DNA of 64,000 nt from Welwitschia mirabilis (Eukaryota; Gnetophyta; Gnetopsida; Welwitschiales): NCBI GenBank assembly GCA_051453625.1, contig JBOZIK010000001.1:283157124-283221123 (forward strand), written 5' to 3'. The translations under genes were made by a program, and so were the position numbers. Below, in pieces: positions 1-9,993 of the stretch. Position 1 is the stretch's first letter. Each line of letters opens with the position of its first letter. The notes beneath the pieces were generated by a model that saw nothing but the letters and a program-made list of their open reading frames with translations, had not been told where the DNA came from and did not search any database.

Positions 1-685
1 ACATTTTTAAGTAGTAAAAAGATTAATAAGATACATAAAAGGTACATGTGATTATGGTTTATAGTATCCAAATAAAAAGTCTTTCGATCTTGTAGGTTTT
101 AGGGATGTTGGTTGGGCAAAATGAAAAGATGATAGAAAAAGCACAAGTGGAAATTATTTTCTTCTAGATTCATGTCTAGTTGGTTGGGCAAATAAGAAAC
201 AGAATCCTATTTCTCTTTCCACTGCAGAAGCTAAATATATTACTGTAGAAAATTGTTGCACTCATCTCATATATATGAAAGAAATGTTAAGAGATTTTGG
301 AATGTCTTTTGAAGAAGTTTCTCTTTTTTATGATAATACTAGTGCTATTAATATCTCTAAGAATGTAGTACAGCATTCAAGAATGAAGCATGTCAAACTT
401 AGACATCACTTTCTCTGTGATCAGGTAGAAAAAGATCATATATCTATGAAATTTATTTCTATAGAGCAACAATTAGCAGATATTTTTACTAAACCCTTAA
501 ATTTTAATACTTTTATTTGTCTTAAATATGANNNNNNNNNNNNNNNNNNNNNNNNNNNNNNNNNNNNNNNNNNNNNNNNNNNNNNNNNNNNNNNNNNNNN
601 NNNNNNNNNNNNNNNNNNNNNNNNNNNNNNNACTTTTATTTGTCTTAAATATGAACTGAGGGTTCTTTATTCATCCTATCATTAA
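1..685 (+). pseudogene. Copia (Sirevirus-like) RNase H / pol C-terminus, decayed
   Basis: C-terminal end of a Ty1/copia polyprotein. RNase H removes the RNA strand of RNA/DNA hybrids during reverse transcription in the particle. From about base 105 the translation shows the VGW..., DDRKSTSG-like, VGWANKKQ and STAEAKY blocks of copia RNase H, with one stop in the DDRKS region. An open frame from 275 holds the DNTSAINIS, RMKHVKLRHHF and LADIFTKPL blocks and ends after the gap at 532-631. The C-terminal wording after LADIFTKPL resembles Sireviruses. The rest of pol lies left of the window. The 23 bases before the gap are repeated exactly after it, so the apparent length is inflated. The assignment to copia is firm; the lineage is less so. 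Confidence 0.9.
532..631. other. Assembly gap (100 N) flanked by a duplicated 23-mer
   Basis: Exactly 100 N. The 23 bases at 509-531 recur identically at 632-654, immediately after the gap. This is the pattern left when two overlapping contigs are placed end to end without merging. Confidence 0.9.
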
Positions 686-1599
686 GTACAAGGTGGTCAA
701 CCAAACATCATATTTAGTTGACTAGTATAGGTCGATCGATTAGATTAATACTCAATCGCTTAGTTTACTGAAAAAGGTTTGTAGTGGTAGTAGCAGTAGA
801 ACAAAAGTCATCTATAATTTATTTGTCATTTGTTTTATTCTTTTGGTGTTTACTGTGAATTTTTATCTCTGATAAAATTATCTTTATCTTATCCATGTAT
901 GAACACTTCTGCATTTGAAAATTATTACCTTTTATGACATACTTTGTTTAATTCAAAATGTAATAAAATTATTTTCTTTTACTCAATCCTTGCATTATTG
1001 TGATATTTTTGAAGTTTAATATATTTGGATTAGAATAAAACTATTATCCAATTATTGAGTATTCTTCTAATCATATTATGCATTATCATTTGGTATTAAT
1101 TTGTGTTCTCAAAGGGTATCATTTCAATATGTAATTCATAAGTGTTTTTTATCATCACTTTTGGTAAAATTATGTGCATATTCTAAACTTGTCTTATTTT
1201 AAAAGCATTATAAGTTTTTTTTTATATCCAACTATGTTTCAAAAATTTTAAATTATCATTATCTATCATTTGATATAAACATAGGGGGAGAAAATATGTT
1301 TTAAAAGTGCCTGAATATGATTATTATTTGCCATCAATGTCAAAGGGGAAGAGAAGATGTAGTTCTTTCAATTCAATATTCATTTCAATATTCTCTTTGT
1401 ATTGTAAATTTTTAAAGATATTATGTTATTTAGTCAAAGGAGGAGAAAAGATTACCTATCTTACTTTTTTCTTACCTATGTATATGTCTTGATGTAAGAG
1501 GGATCTTTTTTATTTTTTATTGTGCTCTTAAAAATGTTTAGTGGATGAATTTAAATTATTTAAATCTTTGAAATTACTAAATTGTTTTCCATCAATGTC
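686..1599 (+). other. Sirevirus-like spacer between pol and the 3' LTR
   Basis: AT-rich noncoding stretch between the RNase H stop and the 3' LTR. It starts with two copies of the ggtcgacc-type word also found in the LTR (692-705 and 730-745). Its right half carries three purine tracts ahead of the one adjoining the LTR. A long untranslated stretch with several polypurine tracts before the 3' LTR is a described trait of Sireviruses. The 61-codon open frame at 1307-1492 runs across two of these tracts and is not supported as a gene. Confidence 0.6.
1282..1450 (+). promoter_or_regulatory. Three extra polypurine tracts upstream of the 3' LTR
   Basis: Purine tracts at 1282-1294 (tagggggagaaaa), 1342-1357 (aaaggggaagagaag) and 1435-1450 (caaaggaggagaaaag). 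The second is preceded by the same catcaatgtc word that precedes the LTR-proximal tract at 1600-1610. Such tracts prime plus-strand DNA synthesis; the extra copies suggest duplication of the priming region. Confidence 0.6.
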
Positions 1600-1610
1600 A
1601 AAGGGGGAGA
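1600..1610 (+). promoter_or_regulatory. Polypurine tract adjoining the 3' LTR
   Basis: The run aaagggggaga ends exactly where the LTR begins, the expected place for the plus-strand primer of a plus-strand element. Confidence 0.75.
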
Positions 1611-1754
1611 TTATTAAATTATATTTGCTAATTGATGTGAAAATAATTCCTCTGGTGTAATACAAATTTATTAGATATTGTATGTAGATGAGTTTGAGTT
1701 ATGTAGGTAAAAGATGTAAAGCAAAATGCATGAAAGAAACTACTCAGTTATGTT

Positions 1755-2090
1755 TACCTCCAGTGGAGATCGATTGAATCCTAGAGGAGTTGATTGCACC
1801 TAAAGTAGAAAAAAGAAATGAACTAAACCAGAGGGGTTGACTAGATTATGAAGGGATCGACCAGACCTATGATCTCAAGAACCAATAGTCCCAGACCCAG
1901 AGGAATGGGGTCGGCCAGATTTAAGGAGCTGACAGTTAAGCCTCAGACTGAGAGGAAAGGGGTCAACCGGATTTTCATGAAATTGACTGAACCTAAGAAG
2001 CTGATAATCCATAGTTCCAACTGAGAGACAAGGGGTCGATTAGACCCAGGATGGCATCGACCAGATATTTGTGGGGTCAACCAAATAGTA
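1755..2090 (+). repeat. U3 array of GGGGTCGACC-type words
   Basis: Degenerate near-palindromic words at 1832 (ggggttgactaga), 1853 (gggatcgaccagacc), 1907 (ggggtcggccagat), 1959 (ggggtcaaccggat), 2032 (ggggtcgattagacc), 2055 (catcgaccagata) and 2073 (ggggtcaaccaaa). Spacing is irregular, so this is not a tandem satellite. The core GGTCGACC is self-complementary. Repeated palindromes in U3 are known from Sireviruses and look like transcription-factor sites; that role is inferred. Confidence 0.7.
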
Positions 2091-2211
2091 TAGAAAAGTA
2101 AATCTTGTAGGCATTATATATCCATTACTTAGGCATTATCTAGCTATTTTCTAGCCATTTATAGCCACTGGAGGTGCAATTCAATTGTATTAAACCCCAG
2201 TAACCCTCTAT

Positions 2212-2218
2212 TATAAAT
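2212..2218 (+). promoter_or_regulatory. TATA box of the 3' LTR
   Basis: tataaat within cctctattataaatacc, downstream of the word array and about 650 bases before the LTR end, where a U3/R promoter is expected. Confidence 0.55.
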
Positions 2219-2868
2219 ACCTAGGAAAGAGATGACATAGAGATCTTTTTGACTGGCATATTCATTATGGATCTAAAAGATCATGTAGCATATTTTAGTA
2301 GAACATATTTTATAATGATTCATATCTGATTAAAAAGAGCTTTATTCTTGAAATAAGGAGTTCACTCAGAATCAGAACCAAGGGACTTCATCACTGTATT
2401 CATTTGGAGAAGAGCTCCATTCATTATACTGATACTGAATGTGTGAAATCAGAGCTACCAAGGCTACATTACATCATATCCATTGCTTTCTAAGGTTGAG
2501 ACTTGGCCTACAAAAGTTTGTTGTTAAGGTTGAGACTTAGCCTATAAAATTCTGCTTGTAAGGATTAATAGGTAAACCTGATAAAACCTATAGAGTAATA
2601 AAGATCTAAGTTCAATCTTGGGAGAAGCTTATCATCGAGAGTGGAGTAAGGGAATTCATGAATAATTATAAGTCCTATGTGCTTCTAAATTAATAGTTTC
2701 TATTTTATGTTTTACATTCTATTTTTCATTTTTTATTTGTACATTCTTGATTTCATTATTTATTTACATATTATTTGTGATTAGATACTTTAATTTGATT
2801 TTGAGCTTACGGTTTTTGAGAGAACCTATTTACCCCCCCTTCCCCCTCTAGGGTTCTTGATCCTATCA

Positions 2869-3956
2869 ATGTTCCTTGATTTCCTTATCACTCTTGAACT
2901 GATGATTTTCTAGCTGATCATTAATCCCTTGTATAATAGTGATGATTTTCTAGGCTTATCATCAACCTTTTACACTTAGAGTCTTTTAAAGGTTTAGACT
3001 TAACCACAAGAAAAGTAGAAGAAATAAAGTTATGCCTCAAGCATAGATGCAATAGTTTAGGATATAATCTAAATGATTACATAAGATAAGATCATCAAGT
3101 ACACATAGATTACCAAAGATTGGTTTTAGTTTACTTCATAGAATCATATATATGTTTGTATGTTTATAACCCTAACAAAGTAGGTTTTACCCCTTTTAAA
3201 GAGAAGGGAAAAATAGCTATTAAAGAGAAACCATAAATGATGATTCCAAGACATGATAATTTAATATTCCAATCAAGTTCATGTTTCCAATATAATTGAA
3301 TGGCATGTCAAAAGAGAATAGTTGTTGAAAACTATGTGTTTGCCTAAAGAAGACCATTTTTTCAATGGTTTGAAGGGAGAACATATACTTCTAAAATTAG
3401 GGATTTCCTCACTCCTATGGGTGTGAACATCTACCCTCAAAGTAGTATAGATATGTACACTACTAGGATTATGGGGAAATCTATCAAGTACAGGAAACAT
3501 CCACACCTATCACAGGTGCAGACTAAGGAAAAGTTAAATGTAAGGGGGAACATTCAAGTTGTTTGAAGTGGGGATGTCCATATCTAAGAACTGTTAATCA
3601 TGTTTTCTACAAGGCAAGGGAATGTCTATCTTATTTTAAGGGGAATGTTTGAGCCTAAGACCTATCATAAATACATTGGAATGGATGTCCACCTTGTTTT
3701 AAGTAGAGGCATCTACATGTAAAGGTTAGCTTCTTAGCATGACTATGATGAGAAATTATCATCTTGTTGCTTGATTCTTATAACTGTTGGCATCATTAAA
3801 ATCTTATACTTATAATATCCTTCTTTTCAATGATGATAAATCCATTAAGCTAAAGAACCTGTTCAAAATAACATTTCCTAAATGTAGACTAGCTACCCTT
3901 GAGTTTGATATCCCTATTAAAATGATATGACTAATATATCTCATATAGTCTTTGCA
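2869..3956 (-). repeat. Element A 3' LTR, lacking its outer ~190 bases
   Basis: Homologous along its length to 16776-17743, starting from the shared cttatcactcttga and gattttctaggcttatcatc words. The inner end at 3956 is ...tttgca, i.e. TGCAAAG on the minus strand, next to the PPT. The R/U5 end matching 16578-16775 is missing and is replaced by another LTR ending at 2868. U3 holds repeated gggaatgtcca / ggatgtcca words, for example near 3570 and 3680. Confidence 0.75.
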
Positions 3957-3957
3957 T

Positions 3958-3970
3958 TACTCCCTTTTTT
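3958..3970 (-). promoter_or_regulatory. Element A polypurine tract
   Basis: Minus-strand aaaaaagggagta directly before the 3' LTR, preceded by an atgatgcc word as in other copia elements. Confidence 0.6.
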
Positions 3971-4029
3971 GGCATCATTGATTTGAAAGAAAATGAGTAA
4001 TACATAAAAATACCTATGAAAAACATGTA

Positions 4030-4639
4030 ATCAGGGTAATAATTATAAACATACATAATGTAAATAATAATTATTATATTAACCATTAAATAATGAATGA
4101 ATATGTACAAATTTTGGTATTGATGTTAAAAAAAATCATACCTAAGTTGGGCATGTTCCTATGCCTAACTCAATCCTTAAGAGCTTAAATTATGCTTTTA
4201 AAATGGGCATGATAAATAGGTTAGTAAGTTATTTATCTATTGATACATGATCAAGCTAAATTCTACCTCTGTAAACATGTTCTCAGATAAAGTAATACTT
4301 GATGTCAATATGCTTAGTTCTTGAGTGCTGCATAGGATTATTACCAATATTAATGAAATTGGTATTATCACATAGGAGTTGACTACTTATTATTTCAACT
4401 CCATAATTACATAAGTTATGCATCATCCATAAAAATTAAGTGTAGTATGTTCTAGGAGATATGTACTCGACCTCGGCTATGGAGAGTCATATCGATCTTT
4501 GTTTCTTGGAACTCCAAGCAATAAGATGATTTCTAAGAAAGTAATATGCTCCACTTATATGTTTCCTATCATCTATGCATCTTGCCCAATCCACATCACT
4601 ATACCTAACCAGATCAAGTGAATTATCTTTAGAAAAACA
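4030..4639 (-). pseudogene. Element A RNase H remnant
   Basis: Minus-strand translation of about 4620-4440 gives the copia RNase H blocks GYSDVDWARC, DDRKHISG and W(S)SKKQ, then a decayed LS-AEAEY. The segment nearest the PPT has no readable frame. Several in-frame stops show it is a pseudogene. It follows RT directly, as in all copia pol genes. Confidence 0.75.
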
Positions 4640-5620
4640 AATACCAAAATACTTGTATGTTTAAGATAACAAAAATTCCTTTAACTAAAGCGAGATGAGA
4701 TTCCTTAGGATTGGATTACTATCAAGTAAATATACTAATACTTAAAGCAATATCTGATCTACTAGATGTTAAATATAATAAACTACCAATCATATTTTGA
4801 TACATGGTTTAATTTACAAGTTTACCTAATTCATCCTTGCTAATTTTTATAGATGTGAACATGGGAGTGCAAACATCTTTTGCTTGATCGAGTTTGTACT
4901 TATTTAGAAGATCCTTGATAAACTTTGATTAATTAAGAAAAACACCATTATTAAGTTGTTTAATCTGCAAATCTAAGAAAAATTGAGTTCTTCAAGCATA
5001 TTCATTTCAAATTTCCTTTACATAACCTTAGAGAATTTACATGTTAGTTTTTCATTAGTAGCCCCAAAAACTATGTCATCAACATATATTTGAAGAATAA
5101 GAGTGTATTTATTAGTTCTTTTAATAAATAAAGTGGGATCAGCATTACTTCTTTTAAAATAATTTTCTAATATGAAATTTGATAACCTTTCATACCAGGC
5201 TCTATGAGCTTGCTTAAGATCATATGGAGTCTTTTTGAGCTTGAACAGATGATCTAGATTATCAGAATTATTAAACCCTTGTGGCTTCTTAACATAAACT
5301 TCTTCTTTAATATAACCATTCAAAAAAGCACTCTTTACATTCATTTTAAAGAGTATAAGCATAAGTTAATAGTAATCTAATAGATTTAATCCTAACTATC
5401 AAAGCATAGGTATCATCATAGTCCATGCCTTCTTCTTGACTATATGCTTAAGCTACTAATCTAGGTTTGTTTTGAAGTACTGTGCCTAATTCATCTAATT
5501 TATTTTTATAAATCCATTTTGTACCAATGATGTGCTTACCTTGTGGTCTTGGCACTAAGTTCCATACCCCATTTTTTTTAACTAAAGTAGTTCCTTTTAC
5601 ATGGCTTTCAACCATTCCTC
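4640..5620 (-). pseudogene. Element A reverse transcriptase remnant
   Basis: RT copies the element RNA into DNA in the virus-like particle. The minus strand begins with the typical NLVPRP entry block (about 5575-5545), then KLDELGTV and A-YSQEEGMDYDDTYA. A 114-codon open stretch (5362-5018) has MDVKSAFLNG-like and QPQGF-like blocks, YDLKQAHRAWYERL, DPTLF and the catalytic YVDDIVFGATN. YVDD is intact (5075-5086). Stops at about 5395 and elsewhere break the frame. This is the best preserved RT in the window. Confidence 0.88.
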
Positions 5621-5759
5621 ATGTTGCTCTACTTCAGTTATATTTTAGTTTTCATTGAGATACAAAATAAAAATGAGCATAAATATTATTTATATCTCGT
5701 TTGGTACTTATTCTTAAATCTAAATTCCTAATGAATTAATTAGTTGGGTGATATATTTT

Positions 5760-6900
5760 TATTTTGAGGGATAGAGAAGAACATTTTCATGAAGAAGTAG
5801 ACTCAAAAGTATCATCAATTTCTTCCTCATTAACTTTTCTCGAAATATTTTGCTAATTACCTTNNNNNNNNNNNNNNNNNNNNNNNNNNNNNNNNNNNNN
5901 NNNNNNNNNNNNNNNNNNNNNNNNNNNNNNNNNNNNNNNNNNNNNNNNNNNNNNNNNNNNNNNAGACTCAAAAGTATCATCAATTTCTTCCTCATTAACT
6001 TTTCTAGAAATATTTTGCTAATTACCTTGAGAACCTTTGTTAGGTATGGGTATGAACTCATCCTCATCATATCTGATCATCTTGCTATCATTATTAGTAT
6101 CTAAAATTTTGACATAAATATATTTTTCAACTTTATTTGTATCATAACTAAAAACTTTATAGGATTTGCTTTTCAAAGAGTATCTAATAAAAATACCATT
6201 CATATCTTTAGGCTGAAATTTACCTAGATTTTTATCATTTAAACTAATACATTTACTATCATAAACTCTGAAATACTTTACCATTGGCTTCTTACCACTC
6301 CATAGTTCATAAGAGATGCTTTGAGTACCAGCCCTTAGAAAGATCTTGCTAGATATGTAGCAAGTGGTATTTACAGCCTCAACCCAAAACCATCTTTGAA
6401 GATTATGTTCTTCTAGCATTGTTCTTATCATTTCTATTAAGACCCTGTTCTTCCTTTTTGTCATCCCATTTTGCTGAGTATTCTAGGAGCTAAAAACTAA
6501 TAAAATATGTTGTATTTATTAGAAAAATTAATAAATTTTTATTTTCATACTCACCTTCATGATCAGATATGATTTTATTAAAGGTAAGGTCCTTTCCATT
6601 ATAATTTTTTTTATAAAGATGATAAAAATTATCAAATGCATTAGATTTATAATGCAAAAATTTAACCCATGTATAATAAGTAAAATCATCAATCACTACC
6701 ATAAATTATCTTTTACCACTTAGACTTTGAACGTTTATAGCCCTACTAAATCTAAATGCAATATATCTAGAGGTATTTTTGAGCATATCTCAAGCTTAGG
6801 TTTAAAAGAAGATTTCATGATTTTGATTACTTGACAATGTTTATACAAGACAGAATTTAAAAACCTAAGTTTGGACAAGCCTTTAAAAGACTCTTATTGA
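5760..6900 (-). pseudogene. Element A integrase remnant
   Basis: Integrase joins the cDNA to the host chromosome. Two open stretches are readable on the minus strand. The stretch at 6702-6490 has VVIDDFTYYTWVKFL and ISDHEGEYEN, covering the first two catalytic acidic blocks. The stretch at 6464-6018 has the NGMTKRKNR-like block, MIRTMLEEHNLQRWFWVEAVNTTCY (the third acidic residue, a Glu, lies in LEEH), ELWSGKKP, YFRVYDSKC, LGKFQPKD, GIFIRYS and YKVF. The two are separated by a frameshift near 6480. Block wording is Sirevirus-like. The gap at 5864-5963 duplicates its C-terminal extension. Confidence 0.88.
5864..5963. other. Assembly gap (100 N) flanked by a duplicated 65-mer
   Basis: The 65 bases at 5799-5863 recur at 5964-6028 with one mismatch (c/a at 5841/6006). 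The gap is most likely an unmerged contig overlap, not missing sequence. Confidence 0.9.
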
Positions 6901-7330
6901 GAGATGGTCTTCAAGTTTGCAACATTTGAATGGACCATTCTTCCATGCCAGAGATGTTCTTGACTCTCTTGAGTAAAATCACATAGCTCTTTATCATTTG
7001 ATTTTCCTCCTATAGAATATAAGTTTCCTAGACCATGGGCAATTAAAAGTTTTTTTTTGCTAGAAACACTCTTTACTACACACCTATTTTATCAAAAATA
7101 AATATATTTCCTTTATCATATATTTGATAAATACCTAAAAGATTATGCTTAAGGTTCTCTACATACAAAACATCATCAATTTTTGAAAGATCATATTTAC
7201 AAACCATACCTTTTCCCTTGATGGCTACTTTTCGATTGACATCAAAGAAAATCTCTCTTTCATCATAGTTGAAATGTGTGTGAAACCTTCTTATATTACC
7301 TATCATATGTCTTGAAAAATAGTCTAAGTA
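6901..7330 (-). pseudogene. Element A GAG-pre-integrase / protease region remnant
   Basis: A 76-codon minus-strand frame (7306-7076) has GNIRRFHTHFNYDEREIFF, KGKGMVCKYDLSKIDDVLYVENLKHNLLGIYQIYDKG, which matches the stretch of copia polyproteins between protease and integrase (KIxDVLYVxxLKHNLLSISQLCDKG). Further left, the zinc-binding H-rich block is seen near 6930-6900 (RMVHSNVANLKTISQ-like, reverse strand). The protease active site itself is not clear. Confidence 0.75.
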
Positions 7331-8960
7331 CCATCTAGGATGATTATTTGCTTTAAGGGTAGTCTAAATAAGAAGTCCTTTGATAGATTTCTTTTTAACC
7401 TATATTTACTTAATGAGAGATTTATTATTCATTGCTTTTAATTTTCATAAGAATCTATCACTTTTATAATGAAAAAAATTTCCTTTTTTGATGGGACAAG
7501 AAATCTAACATGCCCTAGGCCTCCATAATAAAAACATTAAATATGAAAAAAATTTAAATTATTAGATTTCAAAACATACCTCTTATAATTATATTTTACC
7601 TTGCTAGAGTGATATAAGTAGTAGCATTGAGTTTTTGTACATCTCTAAATTCCTTGATAATTAAAAAATAGTTTTATTTGCATCTGCAAAAATTTTAATA
7701 GCCCTATCCAACTCTTTATTAGCTAAGTTAAGTTTAGTTTATAGAGATAATAATTTAAATCTTAAATTCCTATTTTTACAAGCTAAAATATTTACAATAA
7801 AAATATAATTATTCATAAGCTTCTTTAATATTTTTAGAATTTTAAGATATTACTTCACTCTCATTAGATATTGCATGCTCCTCCTTAGTAGTTTATATAA
7901 AGGAATATTCATCAGAGATAGCTAGCAATATGCACTCCCCTTCTTCATTTTGAGATGCTTTTGTGTCAGATTCTTCCTCATCATCCCAAGTGACTTTAAG
8001 AGATTATTTCCTTTAATTTTAGCTTTTCTTGTATTATCACATTCAACCACTATATGACTAAAGCTCTTGCACTTAAAGCATTGTAGAGGTTTCTTCTTCT
8101 TTTTTTTTCTGTTGCCAAAATTTTTGAAAGAATTTTTTTCCTTCATGTGATCCTCATTGGCATTAAATATTTTTTTATCAAAGTTTTTTTATTTTCTCAA
8201 AAATCTGTCAAAATTTCTGGCTAAAAGGACTACATCCTCATCATCTTCTTCATTTCTGGAATCTTATTTTCATTGACTTTAACATTTCAAGGCAATAATC
8301 TTTATCTTAGGTCCCTCATTATCTATAATATTAACTTCACACATAATCAATGATTCCTTGAGTTCCTCTAGACTCATGATATTTAGATTTTTAATCTATT
8401 CAATTGTAGTAATTTTAAGTCTAAAATGATTGGACAAGATAATCAAGATTTTTCTCATAACTCTTTATTTTAGAATTTTTTCTCTAAGACCCCACATTCT
8501 ATTCACAATGTCCATGATCTTGGTTGTGTATTTAGTAATAGATTCATGCTCTTCCACTCTAATATTTTTGAATTAAGTTATTAAGAATTGTAACTTGGAA
8601 TTTTTTACAATATCCATACATTCATAAGCGGTCTTGAGCGTATCCTAGGTTTCCTTTACAAAGGAACACTGAAATACTTAGTTGTACTCCTCCAAACTAA
8701 GGGCATAAATTCGTGCATTCATTACTTTTGTGTTGAGCCTTGATTCGTTCTTCTGTTCATTAGACCAACCTGCTAATGAAATGATGGATTCAAAGTAACC
8801 ACATACAACACTATCCAAGATATTAAATCAAGAGATTTTATAAATATTATCCTTTTAGTTTTTCAAAAGGAATAGTTTAACCCATTAAAATAAGATGCCT
8901 TGAGATCGAATAACCTTCATCAATGATAGATCCCATTTAATCACTCAGAGGGGTGAAGTT
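7331..8960 (-). pseudogene. Element A gag remnant with CCHC zinc knuckle
   Basis: Gag forms the virus-like particle and binds RNA. The minus strand carries a CX2CX4HX4C knuckle, CFKCKSFSHIVVEC, at 8080-8039 behind a lysine-rich stretch (GNRKKKKKK). Upstream (8900-8250), broken frames give text typical of copia gag, such as the reverse of gaaccttc / gatgcc and SITRFNVQ-like blocks. No intact frame exceeds 75 codons. A stretch at 7330-7900 between knuckle and pre-integrase is low complexity. Confidence 0.7.
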
Positions 8961-8977
8961 CTAATAAGAATAATCTA

Positions 8978-8990
8978 GTTCTAATACTAA
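8978..8990 (-). promoter_or_regulatory. Element A primer-binding site (initiator tRNA-Met type)
   Basis: Minus strand TAGTATTAGAACT beside the LTR end compares with TGGTATCAGAGC, the plant initiator tRNA-Met site of most copia elements. The differences are transitions. Confidence 0.6.
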
Positions 8991-8991
8991 C

Positions 8992-9168
8992 TGAAATTCC
9001 TAAAGGTGGTATGAATATAAATAATGATAAATTTTAAATTCAAAAACCTAGTATTAAATGAAATTAATTATCTTTACAAATGAAACTATATCTAAGAAAA
9101 ATAGCAAAATAGAAAAATAATCAACCAACAAGATTTATAGTGGTTTGGCAATGTGCCTATTCCATTCT
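8992..9168 (-). repeat. Element A 5' LTR, inner 177 bases only
   Basis: Begins tgaaattcct (CA end on the minus strand) and matches 16578-16757, including the shared caagatttatagtggtttgg word. It runs into the gap at 9169. After the gap the sequence is unrelated, so the rest of this LTR is missing or misplaced. Confidence 0.75.
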
Positions 9169-9268
9169 NNNNNNNNNNNNNNNNNNNNNNNNNNNNNNNN
9201 NNNNNNNNNNNNNNNNNNNNNNNNNNNNNNNNNNNNNNNNNNNNNNNNNNNNNNNNNNNNNNNNNNNN
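9169..9268. other. Assembly gap (100 N) at an LTR/non-LTR junction
   Basis: Left flank is LTR A. Right flank is not LTR sequence, and no duplicated flank is seen. About 1.1 kb of LTR would be expected here. Confidence 0.85.
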
Positions 9269-9343
9269 GTGCTTTAATGTATCTGTTATTATTATGGATA
9301 AATGGATTTTCCAGAAATTGGATTTTAAAGATCCTCTTATAAT

Positions 9344-9598
9344 ATGCCCCTAATTCGCACTTCAATTCTAAGGACCAATCCTACAAAAGTTGAATCTAAT
9401 GACATCAAGATCGTGGATGAGTCCTGCAGGATTTTGGAAGAGATGCCATGCTTCAATTACTTGAAGAAAACGAACATATGCTTCAAAGTAGAACATGTCA
9501 TAGAGATCCCTTGCAGAAGCAAAGCTAAAACAGTGAATTCCCTGATGAATGCGCTAGTTCCCATTAGAGATCTGCAATCTGTAGGCTATACTATGTAA
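9344..9598 (+). other. Unrecognised 84-codon open frame
   Basis: An open frame with ordinary protein-like composition (...DIKIVDESCRILEEMPC..., ending ...LQSVGYTM). I do not recognise a family and see no promoter or splice context. It lies just left of a PPR fragment and is less AT-rich than its surroundings, so it may be part of a host gene remnant. It could equally be chance. Confidence 0.3.
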
Positions 9599-9681
9599 GC
9601 TCTCATCGAACTCCAATTTTATGTAATCTATCAGAGCCTTCTCCTCTTGTTATGTTGCTAGTCTCTTATCAACAATAAAAA

Positions 9682-9993
9682 ATGCTTGCCGATTTGATAG
9701 AATGCTTAAGGATATTAAAAAAGAACCAATTTAGGGTGTTATTGTACTCTTGCCATGAGCTTTTTAAATATCTTATTCTTAACTTAAATTCCCTAAGAAA
9801 TGCTTTGTGTTTCTACAAAGTGATGCTTAAAGAAGGGGTGATCCCTTGTGTATGCAGGTACAACATGATTAGAAACTCTTTTTGCAAGAAAAATAAAATT
9901 ACAGAGGTATGTCAAGTGTTTGGAGAATTAAGAAGTAGGGGTAAAGGGACCATTATGAATTGGGACATTTTTCCAAAAGCTAGACGAATGTAG
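9682..9993 (+). pseudogene. Pentatricopeptide-repeat (PPR) protein fragment
   Basis: A 103-codon frame whose middle reads like one PPR unit: ALCFYKVMLKEGVIPCVCR, then YNMIRNSFCKKNKITEVCQV and FGELRSRG. It fits the 35-residue PPR pattern (A..LY..ML..G..P.V.TYN.LI..FCK..KI.EA..VF.EM..RG). Only about 1.5 repeats are readable, whereas real PPR proteins carry many and bind organelle RNA. No start signal peptide or further repeats are seen on either side. Likely a decayed gene piece, perhaps carried here by a retroelement. Confidence 0.6.

Larger units (their letters stand above)
1611..2868 (+). repeat. 3' LTR of a plus-strand Sirevirus-like copia element
   Basis: About 1.26 kb, starting right after the polypurine tract (ttattaaatt, a decayed TGTTAAATT) and ending in ...gatcctatca, a proper CA end. 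U3 holds an array of GGGGTCGACCAGA-like words (1755-2090). A TATA box (tataaat, 2212-2218) is followed by a long R/U5 that ends in a C-rich stretch (2834-2850). Length and layout fit Sirevirus LTRs. The next base starts a truncated LTR of element A, so this element probably inserted into that LTR. Predicted target-site copy: atgtt (2869-2873); its partner lies outside the window. Confidence 0.75.
2869..9168 (-). mobile_element. Element A: minus-strand Sirevirus-like copia retrotransposon
   Basis: Read on the minus strand from right to left, the order is 5' LTR part (9168-8992), PBS, gag with zinc knuckle, GAG-pre-integrase, integrase, RT, RNase H, PPT and 3' LTR (3956-2869). This is the Ty1/copia order, with integrase before RT. 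Sequence blocks resemble the Sirevirus lineage. Every domain has stops or frameshifts, so it is inactive. The left end is cut by the plus-strand LTR ending at 2868 and the right end by a gap. LTRs of the same family recur at 16578-17743. Confidence 0.88.

Noticed and set aside
5850-6104. Plus-strand frame crossing the N gap
   Set aside because: It exists only because N reads as open and lies opposite integrase coding text.
9135-9365. Frames crossing the gap at 9169-9268 on both strands
   Set aside because: Held open by N; no shared protein text with neighbours.
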